Of a stretch of 64,000 bases of DNA, positions 19,296 through 30,559 are shown piece after piece. Below the pieces are notes generated by a model. The model was not told where the DNA came from, ran no database searches, and saw only the letters and a list, made by a program, of their open reading frames with translations. The position numbers were made by a program, and so were the translations under genes. The first letter of the stretch is position 1. Every line of letters starts with the position of its first letter. Source of the DNA: Silene conica (Eukaryota > Streptophyta > Magnoliopsida > Caryophyllales > Caryophyllaceae). The DNA lies in the NCBI GenBank assembly GCA_029255685.2, contig CM055318.2:17551001-17615000 (forward strand). The letters run 5' to 3'.

Positions 19296-22166
19296 ATGCG
19301 CAGGTCAGTTCAAGGAGAACTCCTACCACTTGACCTCGAAATTGAGAGGACTCTTAGGGAGAGAAGAAAGCAGCTTCTAGCAAATCAAGAGGGAGGGTCA
19401 CCATCCTCTTTATTTCAAGAAGACCTTTTTGAGTTACCACCATCTTCACCAAAAACACCACCTTCGCAACCGAATTCACCCATCAATCCACTTTCACCAA
19501 AAACACCACCTTCCACCTACTTTCCAGTTTTTCCTAAAGAAGAAGATAACATGACAGAAGAAGCTACTATTGCCAGTCACTCTATGCCTCAGGCAAAGGA
19601 CCTATACAAAGGGTTCACTTTACCTGCAGGTACTGGGAAGCCATTCGAGGCCAAGCCTGCCTATATTACTATGGTTGAAAGAAACCAATTTGGAGGCTCG
19701 GCCAATGAGGATGCAGCTAAGCATATTGAAATCTTTACAGATTACATATGCTCTATAGCACCCCCAGAAGGAGTGACGCAGGACCAGATTAAACAGACCA
19801 TGTTTATCTTCTCCCTTAGGGACTCTGCGAGAGAATGGTACAGAGACCTTGACCGCACTGCTGCGGGAGTTACAGATTGGAACACCTTAGCCCTAGCTTT
19901 CTACAGGAAATACTATTCTGCATCAAAGACCAATGCCTTAAGAGCGCAGATTACTAATTTCAAGCAAGGACCCAATGAAGACTTTAGCGAGGCGTGGGAC
20001 AGGTTCAAGAGACTTGTTCGATCCATACCACATCACGGATTCGAACAATGGTTTCTTTGCAACCAGTTCTACAATGGCCTCTATGATGACAACATGGCCT
20101 ACTTAGATGCTGCAGCTAATGGAAGATTCCAAGATAATTCAGGAGAGACTAAAGGTCTCAAGTTAATAGAAGATGTTGCTGTGCACCGCGCTGAGCATGG
20201 TACTTCCAGAGGCAATCAAAGAAAATCTGAGTACAACCTGTCAGCAATTGAGGCCTTAACGGCCAAGTTGGAAAAGTTTGAAGCTGCAGGAAAGCTCGAT
20301 CTAGGGAGTGGAAGCAAGGGAGGAATTTACCAAGTGAACGCCGTTCAGGACGGACCCTTTGCTTGTGAAAGGTGCGGTGGAGAAGGGCATGTGTCAAAGT
20401 TCTGTACTTCATCTAATGAAACATGTGCCGCTTTTCAGCATTACCGTGGGAACAATTTCTATGATCCAAATAATAACAATGTCCATCCCAACTTGAGGTG
20501 GACAAGCCAGAATGTTCAAAACCCACAGCATATGCAACCTCAGCAAAATTCCACATATATACCCCCACATAAACAGAATTTCCAAAGACCACCTTTCAAC
20601 CCTCAACCACCTTCTAATCCACCACCCAACACAGATGCTCTTATTCAAAATCTTATTGGATTGGTTCAGAAGGAGTCGCAGGCTAGAGAGGCGGGGATGA
20701 AGATGTTGGAGACCCAGATTGCTCAGATCGCGAGCAAGAATGATACTAGGGCTCCGGGTCAACTTCCGACAAAACCAGACCAGAAGAAGGAGACTCTAAA
20801 CATCGTAACCCTGCGGAGTGGTACTAAGGTGGGGGCTGAGAAAGAAAAAACAGTGAGTAGCAGCAAAGTCGGTCGACCGACCGAAGAATCTGGTCGACCG
20901 ACCGCGGAGCAGGATCCGAAAATATCAACTGAACAGGAGATTGGTCGACCGACCGAGGATACTGGTCGACCGACCACTGAAGCAGATTCTGAAGTTCCCT
21001 TTCGTCCAGAATTGCCGAACAACTTGCGGGATTTTCTTTTCCGGGGTGATAAGACTCCCAGGTTTTTAAAAAGGGCTGCAAATACGGAATCCTCAGCTGC
21101 TCCCTTTCCAGAGAGACTCGTGCCTTCGAAGGATCAGGTATCTTTTAATAAATTTAAAGATGTAATTCGTTCATTAAATGTTCAAGTTCCATTTTTAGAA
21201 TTAGTTCAACAAGTTCCTTCTTATCTAAAATTCATGAGACAGCTTTTGTCAAGAAAGAGGTCTCTAGAAAAGGTTGAGTCAGTGGCTCTCACTGAAGAGT
21301 CATCCAGTTATTTAACACATGTCATTGCCCCTCATAAATTGGAGGACCCTGGAAGTTTTTCTGTCCCCTGTAATATAGGAACCTTCCCAGTTAAAAAGGC
21401 TTTATGCGACCTAGGTGCTAGTATAAGTGTCATGCCCCTAAGCGTTGCCTTAAAACTAGGAATGACCGAATTTGCAGTGACCAGTATGACAGTCCAGATG
21501 GCTGATCGCACATCTATGGAACCTATAGGGGTGTTAGAAAACATCCCTGTGCGTATAGACAGGTTTTTCTTCCCAGTAGACTTTGTTGTTTTGGACATCC
21601 CAGAGGATGCCCATATACCCATAATTCTAGGAAGACCCTTTCTTCACACTGCAGGTGCCATTATAGATGTAGGCACTGGGACTCTAACTTTCAAGGTAGG
21701 CAAACATTCTATCATCTATGGCCTATCCTATAGGAAGAAGGATGCTATGACCCCCATTACATGTAATGCTATCACTTCTGAAAAGAAGTATGAGGTCATC
21801 ACTACTTCTCCCACTTTATTACCTGTTCCTGTATCTGCTTTTACACCTCCGCCCCAGATTGGGAGCAATAGGGAGGACACTTCTGTCGTAACTATCGCAG
21901 GAATTGGTTTTGGGAAACCCAAGGAGAAGGAAGTTATCATCCAGAGAGGAGGAATGGGATGCCTAAGCTATGAAGAGGATGAGGATCCAGATGTCGTGGA
22001 TCGAGAAGAGAAAAAGAAGAGGAGGCAGGCTCAAGAAGAGAGACCGTCGCATATGCTTTGCGACGGAGGAAAGAAGATGTGTTTTGCTACTGAAGCAAAA
22101 ACTGTGGAGACTACGGCATGCCGTCAGAAGCCGTGGTCGGATATTTTCCGTATCTTCAGCGGATAG
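19296..22166 (+). CDS. gag: Athila-like Gag-protease polyprotein (T1)
   Basis: 956 aa from ATG 19296. The Gag domain (about 100-330) has the Athila signature (FGGSANEDAAKHIEIFTDYC-like, REWYRDLDRTAAGVTDWNTL, EAWDRFKRLVRSIPHHGF). A zinc knuckle CERCGGEGHVSKFC lies near 354-367, followed by a proline/glutamine-rich linker. The retropepsin-like domain has ALCDLGASISVMP (about 703-715; DLGAS replaces the usual DTG/DSG, as in Athila) and ILGRPFL (about 775). Residues about 526-560 carry four GRPT peptides in two pairs, each pair seven residues apart, encoded by the paired 12-mers. The protein ends before any RT motif. It probably forms particles and may process itself, but copying must be supplied in trans (inference). 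Confidence 0.9.
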   Translation: MRRSVQGELLPLDLEIERTLRERRKQLLANQEGGSPSSLFQEDLFELPPSSPKTPPSQPNSPINPLSPKTPPSTYFPVFPKEEDNMTEEATIASHSMPQAKDLYKGFTLPAGTGKPFEAKPAYITMVERNQFGGSANEDAAKHIEIFTDYICSIAPPEGVTQDQIKQTMFIFSLRDSAREWYRDLDRTAAGVTDWNTLALAFYRKYYSASKTNALRAQITNFKQGPNEDFSEAWDRFKRLVRSIPHHGFEQWFLCNQFYNGLYDDNMAYLDAAANGRFQDNSGETKGLKLIEDVAVHRAEHGTSRGNQRKSEYNLSAIEALTAKLEKFEAAGKLDLGSGSKGGIYQVNAVQDGPFACERCGGEGHVSKFCTSSNETCAAFQHYRGNNFYDPNNNNVHPNLRWTSQNVQNPQHMQPQQNSTYIPPHKQNFQRPPFNPQPPSNPPPNTDALIQNLIGLVQKESQAREAGMKMLETQIAQIASKNDTRAPGQLPTKPDQKKETLNIVTLRSGTKVGAEKEKTVSSSKVGRPTEESGRPTAEQDPKISTEQEIGRPTEDTGRPTTEADSEVPFRPELPNNLRDFLFRGDKTPRFLKRAANTESSAAPFPERLVPSKDQVSFNKFKDVIRSLNVQVPFLELVQQVPSYLKFMRQLLSRKRSLEKVESVALTEESSSYLTHVIAPHKLEDPGSFSVPCNIGTFPVKKALCDLGASISVMPLSVALKLGMTEFAVTSMTVQMADRTSMEPIGVLENIPVRIDRFFFPVDFVVLDIPEDAHIPIILGRPFLHTAGAIIDVGTGTLTFKVGKHSIIYGLSYRKKDAMTPITCNAITSEKKYEVITTSPTLLPVPVSAFTPPPQIGSNREDTSVVTIAGIGFGKPKEKEVIIQRGGMGCLSYEEDEDPDVVDREEKKKRRQAQEERPSHMLCDGGKKMCFATEAKTVETTACRQKPWSDIFRIFSG
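20871..20975. repeat. Two paired 12-mer sites inside T1 gag
   Basis: GGTCGACCGACC at 20871, 20892, 20943 and 20964: two pairs, each 21 bp apart, starts 72 bp apart, all in one reading frame (GRPT). Confidence 0.95.
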
Positions 22167-22340
22167 TTGTTTTAAGTTGCAATTTTAAGACAATTTATTT
22201 TATGTTGTGTGAGACTTTTTAGTTCGGTTTGCTAGTAGTTAAGACTTTAAGAATCGTTTTGGCATCTTGCGCATTGTTGGGCGCATATTTTCTTGCTTTG
22301 TCAGGATTTCCGAAGAAACAAAGACCTCCAGGACTCAGCT

Positions 22341-22446
22341 GGTCGACCGACCAGAATCATCAGTCGGTCGACCAGACGCGCTGTATCGAAGATTTTTTCC
22401 GCTGTTCACAGGAGGTCGATCGACCTGAAACACCGGTCGGTCGACC
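22341..22446. repeat. Two paired 12-mer sites in T1 3' UTR
   Basis: GGTCGACCGACC (22341) with AGTCGGTCGACC (22362), and GGTCGATCGACC (22414) with GGTCGGTCGACC (22435). Both pairs keep the 21-bp distance and are close to true inverted repeats. Confidence 0.93.
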
Positions 22447-23455
22447 TACTGTCCGTCGCAGTCTTTCGTTTTCTTCCTCGGGAACCGTGAAATCAACTTG
22501 GGTATTTGAGTGGCACTGCTAGCCACCGAAACCTCCCAGCTTACGCTGGTTTGGGGAGGTTTTTCTCATGCATCTTTTAATTCCAGTGAGTTCTTTCCAA
22601 TTTTTCCTTAAGTTTTTATTTTACTTGCATTTCCCTTTAATTTTCTGAAACCTTTACTTAGGCTAATGCACAATAGGGACATTGTGCGGGTTGGTTTGGG
22701 GAATGGTTTCGTGTTACATGCATTGCATTTTGTCACACGTTTATTGCATTTCTGTCTTGCATCGTTCTTTTCTTTATTTTCCTTATATATACAAAAAACC
22801 AAAAAATAAAAAAATTCAAAAAATTCAAAAAATGCACGTTTATTTTAGCATATAGGTCGAGTCGGAACGAAAGTATTTCAAGGATGATTTTGCTTTCTTA
22901 CATGTCTATGCCTTTACATTGCCTTGTCAACTTGTTTTTAGTATGAGAGTCTTTCGCATATCTACGAGTTTTTGTCAACTTGCATATCTTGAGACTTGAC
23001 TTATACCTTGGCAACCTACTATACATTCTAAGGTTTAGAGCTTGTTTCCTGGTTTCATTCTTAAACCAGTTGTCTAGGATGTGAGTAGTACTCCCCTTGG
23101 AACATGTTACATCAATATGCATAAACATGAACTTGAATTGCTATATACTTGTTTTACTATCTCGTTTTGTGAGTCTTGGTACGTGCATTTGGGATCCCTT
23201 TTCTCATATTTACCCATAAGCTTCACATAGCCAAAATTGCCTTTTTATTCCCCCAAAACTACATCCCATACTTAGCCTACCCTTCCAAGCTAGTATTTGT
23301 GGTCATTGGATTATTTTTTGAGGCATCTTGGTTTGTGTGCTATCACAAGCAAAAAGAGAAAAGAAAGCAAGAAAAGAAAGAAAAGAACAAGAACAGAAAA
23401 ATTCAGAAAGAAAGAAAAGAAAAACGAAAAAAAAAATCCGGAAAATACGAAAGTC

Positions 23456-23488
23456 AGTCGACCGACCACATATACAGGTCGGCCGACC
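23456..23488. repeat. Paired 12-mer site in T1 3' UTR
   Basis: AGTCGACCGACC (23456) and GGTCGGCCGACC (23477), 21 bp apart, next to the purine-rich tract. Confidence 0.9.
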
Positions 23489-24141
23489 AGCTGACAGTAC
23501 CAGATTCAAAATTTCGTTCCGGAAATCCCTTTCTTTTGTATGTTATAACTCCCGTACCTCATTCAAAAATATTTGGGAGTCCTTTCTTATATAATGTGAG
23601 AGTTGTGCTACAAAAGAGCACTTTCTTAATATCAAAAAGTTGTGAAGTATGTTGTTGGGAATTGGTTTTACTAGCTTGGCTACTAACCCCACATATCCAA
23701 AAACGTCTTAACCACTTTTACCTTTTACCTCACATATCTTTTATTACCTCAATTGCTTGTATCTAGGCCATTTAATGAGATTGTTATACAAAGTTGTAGA
23801 ATTCTTGTTCATGTTAGATTGCAGGCATGTTTCCATGGGTCGCAGTTAGGTGAGTGTCATGACAAAATTACTTCTTTTTATCTTTTACATATACTCACCC
23901 TTTGCTTCATGAGTGTCTCGAGCATACCGCGAGAGTCCATGGTATAAGTCTCTATAGTTTCTTTATTTGCAAATCTGACAACACCATAACTCGTTCGCAT
24001 GATTTAAATACTTTCTCATTATGTTCTTGGCATTGGTTTAGGCTTACGTGTAAATTTCGCTCTGAGATTGAAATCGTTCCATTAGTTAAGATCGAGTCTA
24101 TTTCTTGCTTGAGGGCAAGCAAGGATTTGGTTTGGGGAATT

Positions 24142-25694
24142 TGATACGTGTCTATTTTATGATGTTTTACATCTATTTTTACACGTATTTGGTCGCTCAT
24201 TTACTACGTTTTAGCCTTTATTTCCCACAAATTGTGTACTTTCGTATTTTTATGCACTTTTGCAGATTTATGCGGAAAAGAGACGATTTAGCACCAAATT
24301 CGTATCCTCAAGTCTTTAGCTTAATTAAGGAATAAATGGAAAGTCAACTGGAGTCAAAATCAAGTACCAAGAGTCAAAACAGAAGAAATCCGAAGATTTC
24401 CGTACAGAAGCGGTCGACCGACCAGCTAAACGGGTCGGCCGACCAGGCCTGATTTTCATAAAGCCCAAATTCCAAGAAAGGCCGGAAATAAGAGAAGCCC
24501 AGCAGGAAGTGGTCGACCGACCAGCTATACGGGTCGGCCGACCAGAACGAAGCCCAATCGATTTCTTTTTCGGAAATAAAGTAGAGTTTTAGCTTTTAGG
24601 AAACTCTTAGTTTTTACCCTATATAAACTAATCTTGCGATTAGGGTTTTGCATCTCTTTTATCTATCGAATACACCATCTTTCTACTATCTTAAATCTCA
24701 TTATATATTTTTAGTTTTGCAATCTTTCAATAGTTCCCAAGTATTCAATAAAGTTAATTCCGTTCTGCCTTAATCCCAATTGTGGTAATTCTTCTTTGAT
24801 CTAGTTTCATTATTGTTCTTATTGCTTTTATTACAATTGTTAAGTTAGAATCTCAAGCTTTATTTGAATCTTGCATGTTTAGATTATTTACTATGTTTTC
24901 CATGTTTATTCCCAATTTTATATTCGTCTTAACAGTTATGAGTAGCTAATTTTCATATGTTAGGATGTAGGGAATAATATGCATAGGTAAATAAAATCCG
25001 AAAACCCGACCTGTAGCAGGACCACGGTCGGCCGACTGGAATAGTCGGTCGGTCGACCGAGGCCGTGGTCGGCCGACTGGAGTAGCCGGTCGGTCGACCA
25101 CTCGCGTCTGTTTTCTTATTTCGTCTTTTCTTATAAATTATAATATCCTGCAATTAGACCAATAGGAGACTTGTAGGATGTTAGTAATGACCTACCCAAG
25201 ATTGAAAGATACGGGAAGGGCATTGGTTTACACCTTAAGACGGATAGGTTACTAAAGGCTGAGAAGTATGTAACCTGGGATTTAGGAATCACCCTTATTG
25301 TTGACACCCAATAATTGTGAGACCTAGGAACTAATAGCATAGGCCGAAAGGAGCTATTAGGTAGCATAGACCTAAAAAGATATGTTACACCCCCTTACGC
25401 GACTGCAATACATGTTGACCTTAGGATTTATTTTACCTTAGCTATTTATTACCCGAACATCCTAGCATTCTCTTTTATTATATTTTATTCTCATCTTTTT
25501 ATTCTTGTTTTATTTCAATCTTTGCTTTAGATATAGTAATCAACCAATCAACCCCAAATTTGTTACCTTTAAACATTAACATTAAGACAATAAACATTCC
25601 CCACCTCTTTGTGGTTCGACCCTGACTTTCACTATCTATTGTTAAGGTTAGGAATTATAAATTTTATCTTTGATACCCTCAACGACGGGCATCA
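24142..25694 (+). repeat. T1 3' LTR
   Basis: 1553 bp, nearly identical to 17621-19173, with the same paired 12-mers at 24412/24433, 24511/24532, 25026/25047 and 25067/25088. Followed by the TSD CCCTT at 25695-25699. Confidence 0.95.
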
Positions 25695-25699
25695 CCCTT

Positions 25700-26705
25700 C
25701 GAAACAAATACCCATTAATTTCAAAACCTTGTCACACATCCTATCACGAGGTTTAACACCAAAACTCGAGTCATCCACGACTCCCTTCTTCAACAAGAGC
25801 TCGGACACCCACATTCCGTATGGAATATCGAGTGTCGAACTTGGTTTTTCTTTGATTAAAACAGAGGAAGTCTGACAAATTTTCGAACAGAACAAGAAGG
25901 AGAGATTGATTTTGTTTCCTTCTAACCAATGAAATAATACGATAGCCTCAATACTTGACAACTTATCACGACCACCTCTCCTAGGTAGAATCGTGTTCCA
26001 AAGATAGTTAACAAACAACTTCAATTTTGGTGAGAATGAATTTGTGAGTAGTGGGGAGACTTCAGTGGCATTAGGATCAAAATATTGTTTGATCATCATT
26101 TTTTGTTCTTGTGATACCACCCCCCATTCCTTACGGGTGTCAATATCAATTCCCCTTGGATCAAGATGAAAAATGTCACATATATCCTCTAAAGACACTT
26201 CGACATCCCTCCCATTAACCACGGCTTTCATCCCGGATTCAGTAGGTTTCACAGAAGCAAAGAACTGAAGTAATTCAATTGGAAATATTAACCCCGAAAA
26301 ATTACTAATATATTCCCACCCCTGAAACTCTAAAAATTTCTTAAAGAAGAGGAAGGACTGAGATCCGTTTACCCAAGATGTCGGGTAAAACCGACCCGCA
26401 TGAATGGAATAAGGAAGGAGACGATCAATAAGCATACCTTCGTGCTTAGTCATGCGAACTCGCTCGAGACCCTCCTTAGTAGCTTCGACGGAATATTCTT
26501 TAAACAGAGGACGAGGATTCTTGGAATCGCTTTCTTGCATGTCGTCCGAAACAGAAGAGGCAACTCGATTAAGTTTGCGACGTTTTCCGTTGTCTGGGGT
26601 TGGACCGGCGGTGGCAATGGGTGTCGGAGATGGTGGTGGTGAAGGGGTAGGTGAGGGTAGAGTCGGTTTCTTTTGTTGGGAGCGAGTGGCGCGTGAGGGT
26701 GGCAT
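25700..26705 (-). pseudogene. Third ORF of S2, N-terminal part (split by T1)
   Basis: Starts MPPSRATRSQQKK at 26705 and runs about 335 codons to the T1 junction. It has the same proline-rich, basic and central domain blocks as S1 (EYSVEATKEGLERVRMTKHEG, LWNTILPRRGGRDKL, DIPYGMWVSELLLKKGVV). By eye roughly two thirds of residues match S1, far fewer than in gag or pol. No stop or frameshift other than the insertion is visible. Confidence 0.85.
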
Positions 26706-27258
26706 ATTGGTGAGGAAAATGGTGTTTTGTGTAGAATTTTGGTGGAGGTTTGAGGAATTTTAATGGTGATGGAGGTTTGAGAGTATTAATGGGGTTTTTA
26801 CAAATTTTAGGACGGTAATAATGGTGGATGTTTGAGGTAAGTTGAGGGAGTTGGGGTAATAATTGTTTGGGTGGGTGAAAGTCAAATGCTAGGAGTAGGT
26901 TTGGGTACGTGGCAGGTAGTGGTGCGGTTAGGAGAGTTGTAGGACGTGGCAGTGGGGACCAACACACGTAATTTGTGTGATAATTTTGGTAAGTTTATTT
27001 TGTTTAATATTTGTATATTATTTTGTATGATATAATTTGGATAATATATATATGTGAGGTAAAAATTAATATGTGAACGTAATATTATTTTGAGATCGGT
27101 TGTGCACACATTCACATGTAAATTATATAATATAACTATAATCACAAAATTTATCATCGAATACATACATACACATGCAGCGGAGTATACGGACACAGTC
27201 ATATAATCTCATCTAAACCGTAGTCAATCATTGGGTTATTTTTGCTTTTAAGATTTGA
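26706..27258 (-). other. Pol to third-ORF spacer of S2
   Basis: Counterpart of 10624-11188. G/T-rich on the plus strand near the ORF, AT-rich next to pol. An open frame overlaps the ORF start as in S1 but again lacks an ATG. Confidence 0.5.
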
Positions 27259-30200
27259 TTAGGTGCCACCGATTAAACCAATTTCCAATCGCAAAGTCTC
27301 AAAGCGTTCTCTAGCCAATGGTTTAGTGAAGATATCTGCCCATTTTTTTTCCGTACTACAAAATTCCAATTTTATATTTTTCTTTTCAACATGGTCTCTT
27401 AGAAAGTGGTGTCTAATTTCAATATGTTTAGTTCTCGAGTGTTGGGCTGGGTTTTTAGATATAATTATAGCACTCGTATTATCACATAATATAGGCACAC
27501 ATCCAACATCAACACCATAATCATGTAACCGTTGCTTTAACCATAAAAGTTGAGAACATACCAGTGCGGCTGCAATATATTCTGCTTCAGCAGTTGAGAG
27601 AGCGACAGAATTTTGTTTCTTGGATCCCCAAGATATAATACAAGGACCTACAAAGGTAGCAAGTCCGGAGGTACTTTTTCTGTCTGAGGAACATCCTGCA
27701 TAATCCGCATCTGAATATCCTACTTATTTAAAGTTACAGTCCATAGGATACCATAGATATAATTTTGAGGTTCCGATTAGGTATCTTAAAATTCTTTTAA
27801 CTGCAATCATGTGTGATTCTTTTGGTGCGGATTGGAATCTCGCGCAAACACAGACACTAAACATTATATCTGGACGACTTGCTGTAAGATAAAGAAGTGA
27901 GCCAATCATACCTCGGTGACTTACCATCTTCGTCTTTGGTTAACTTTTTATCTGTGACCATTGGAGTAGGCATTGCATGAGAGGTTTCCATTCCGAATTT
28001 CTTTAGCAACTCCTTGACATATTTTTGTTGATGAACTTTGATTCCTTCTTCAGTTTGTTGTATTTGAAGTCCAAGGAAGAACTTTAGTTCTCCCATCATA
28101 CTCATCTCGAACTCAGAAGTCATCAACTCGGAGAAGTACTTGCACAACTTTTTATTAGTTGAGCCAAAAATAATATCGTCAACGTAGATCTGAACGACTA
28201 GTAGATCTGAGTTTTCACTTTTAAGAAATAGGGTTTTATCCACAGATCCTCTCTTGAATCCACTTTCCAATAGGAACTTTGATAATCTGTCGTACCATGC
28301 TCTAGGTGCTTGTTTCAGACCATAGAGAGCTTTGTCCAATTTGAATACATGATTCTTGAGTTTGCTGTCAGGAAATCCAGGAGGTTGTTCAACAAATACT
28401 TCCTCTTGGAGATAACCATTAAGAAAGGCAGTCTTAACGTCCATCTGAAAAAGCTTCATTCCCTTGTGTGCTGCAAATGCAATAAGTAATCTTATTGCCT
28501 CAAGACGAGCAACAGGAGCAAAGGTTTCGTCATAATCGATCCCTTCCTGTTGGTTGTATCCTTGAACCACTAGTCTGGCATTGTTTCGTACAATGACTCC
28601 AGTGTCATCCAATTTGTTTCTGAATACCCATCTAATTCCAATGATAGTTCTGTCCTTAGGTCGATGAACAAGATGCCACACTTTGTTTCTCTCAAATTGC
28701 TGGAGTTCTTCTTGCATGGCAACTATCCAGTCTGGTTCTGCGAGAGGTTCCTTGATATTTGAAGGTTCAATAGTGGAGATAAAAGAGTAGAATGAGCAAA
28801 AGTTGTTTAAGCTCCTTCGAGTCTGAACTCCATCTGTCAGGCTTCCTATGACATTATCCAAAGGATGAGAGCCTTTGTATCTCCAGTTCCTTGATTGATT
28901 ATTAGCATTACCTGAACTTGACTCGGGATCTTGACTTGTTCCCCCTGAATCCAAACCTGGGTTTATAGTAGGGTCAGGTATAACTCTGGCCTCTTCCCTT
29001 TGGTTTTGATTCAAAGTTACAGCTTCATTAGCTGTAACTCTGGGTTCCAAGTCATTGGTTTGAGAGTTATCTACAGTATCATCAACTGTAGTTTCATCTC
29101 TCGCACCATTTTCTCCCAAGTTGAGTTCATCAGGAGTTCCTTGAGGTTCTCCTTCTTCAATTTCCATTTCAGGAGGATCTTCCCTTGATAACCTGAAATC
29201 AGGTTCGTCTAGGTTTTCCTCTATATCCTGTAATGGCTTATCGAAGACATTATTCTCATCGAAGATAACATGAATACTTTCCTCTATGCATAAAGTACGT
29301 TTGTTAAAAACTTTGTGGGCTTTACTATGATCTGAATATCTTATAAAGATTGCTTCATCACTTCTAGGGTCGAATTTGCTTAATCTGTTTTTACCATTGT
29401 TGTGAACAAAGCATTTACTACCAAAGCATCTTAAATGAGATATGTTTGGTTTACGACCTCGAAGAAGTTCATAAGGTGTCTTTTTAAGGATAGGTCTAAT
29501 CATAGCACGGTTATGAATATAGCAAGCTGTACTTATAGCCTCAGCCCAAAAGTTTCTAGGTAGGCCACTACAAAGAAGCATTGTTCGAGCCATGTCTTCT
29601 AGGGTTCTGTTCATTCGTTCTACGACTCCATTTTGTTGTGGGGTTCTAGGGGCCGAGAAGTTATGTCCAACACCATTGGTTTTACAGAACTCAATAAAGG
29701 CATGATTGTCGAACTCAGTTCCATGGTCAGTACGAATTGTTACTAGGTTTGATTTATATTTGTTTTGGACAAGTTTCATGAGACTAACGAATTCATCGAA
29801 TGTTTCGTCTTTAGAATGGAGAAAGATTGGCCAAACAAATCTAGAGTAATCATCAACTAGAACGAAAACGTACCTGGAACCACCTCTGCTTCTTACCTTC
29901 ATAGGGCCACATAGATCCATGTGTACTAGTTCAAGAGCTTGTTCTGTGCTTACCACTCTTTTTGGCTTAAAGGATGATCTGACGTGTTTACATCGTGCAC
30001 ATGTGTCACACATCTTTTCTTGATCAAATTTGATCTTTGGAAGACCTTCGACCAAGTCCCATCTTTTCAGCTTACTTAGAATAGGTGAGCTAATATGACC
30101 AAATCTCTTGTGCCATAGACATGGATCATCTAACGTAACTTTCATGCATGATAGAGAATCAGTAGGTACAACATTTAAATCAATCATATAAACATTTTTC

Positions 30201-30559
30201 ATCCTGTGACCTTCAAGTATTACTTTACTGGTGCCTTCTAAGATTATACGACATATATCTGAATGAAAAACCACTTTATTTCCTTTGTCACATAATTGAG
30301 ATATACTGATAAGATTGTGTTTGAGACCACTCACAAGGTATACATCATTTATAGCATGAGAGGATGAAATACCTATCTTACCAATTCCAATGATCTTTCC
30401 CTTTTTGTTATCACCAAATGTGACTTTACCTCCATCAAAGGGTTTAAGGGTTTGAAATAGATTTACGTCGCCTGTCATATGTCTTGAGCATCCACTGTCG
30501 AGATACCATAAGTTATTTTCCTTGGCGACAAACTGCACGAATAAGTTCAAAGACAGGAT
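27259..30559 (-). pseudogene. pol: Sirevirus Pol (S2), inactivated
   Basis: Nearly identical to S1 pol: protease WYLDSG, integrase HMDLCGP / RTDHGTEF / [10 protein letters not shown] box YVDD in place of YADD, RNase H. Two lesions are clear: a deletion of about 17 bp near 27926-27933 shifts the frame after GKS, and a TAA near 27724 follows DCNF. After them the RNase H frame continues to the normal stop at 27259. The start has the same arrangement as S1 (no ATG, -1 overlap with gag). RT-RNase H from this copy would be truncated. Confidence 0.92.

Larger units (their letters stand above)
22167..24141 (+). other. T1 3' untranslated region without pol
   Basis: About 2 kb with no RT, RNase H or integrase motif in any frame. 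It holds three more paired 12-mer sites, an A-rich stretch at 22793-22832 and a purine-rich tract at 23341-23440. A 196-codon open frame at 23176-23766 is low-complexity across the purine tract and has no recognisable domain. The region ends in GGTTTGGGGAATT, the likely polypurine tract. Confidence 0.75.
17621..25694 (+). mobile_element. T1, Athila-like Ty3/gypsy element with gag-protease only
   Basis: An 8.07-kb element with two 1553-bp LTRs (TGATACG...GGGCATCA), the TSD CCCTT at 17616-17620 and 25695-25699, a tRNA-Asp type primer site, one ORF with Gag and aspartic protease, then about 2 kb without coding capacity before the 3' LTR. RT, RNase H and integrase are absent. This matches non-autonomous retrotransposons that keep gag (TR-GAG/LARD-like). 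The LTRs differ at about three visible bases, so it is very young. It would need enzymes from an autonomous relative. Confidence 0.92.

Noticed and set aside
23176-23766. 196-codon open frame in the T1 UTR
   Set aside because: Low-complexity lysine-rich translation of a purine tract with no domain; typical of non-coding Athila UTR.
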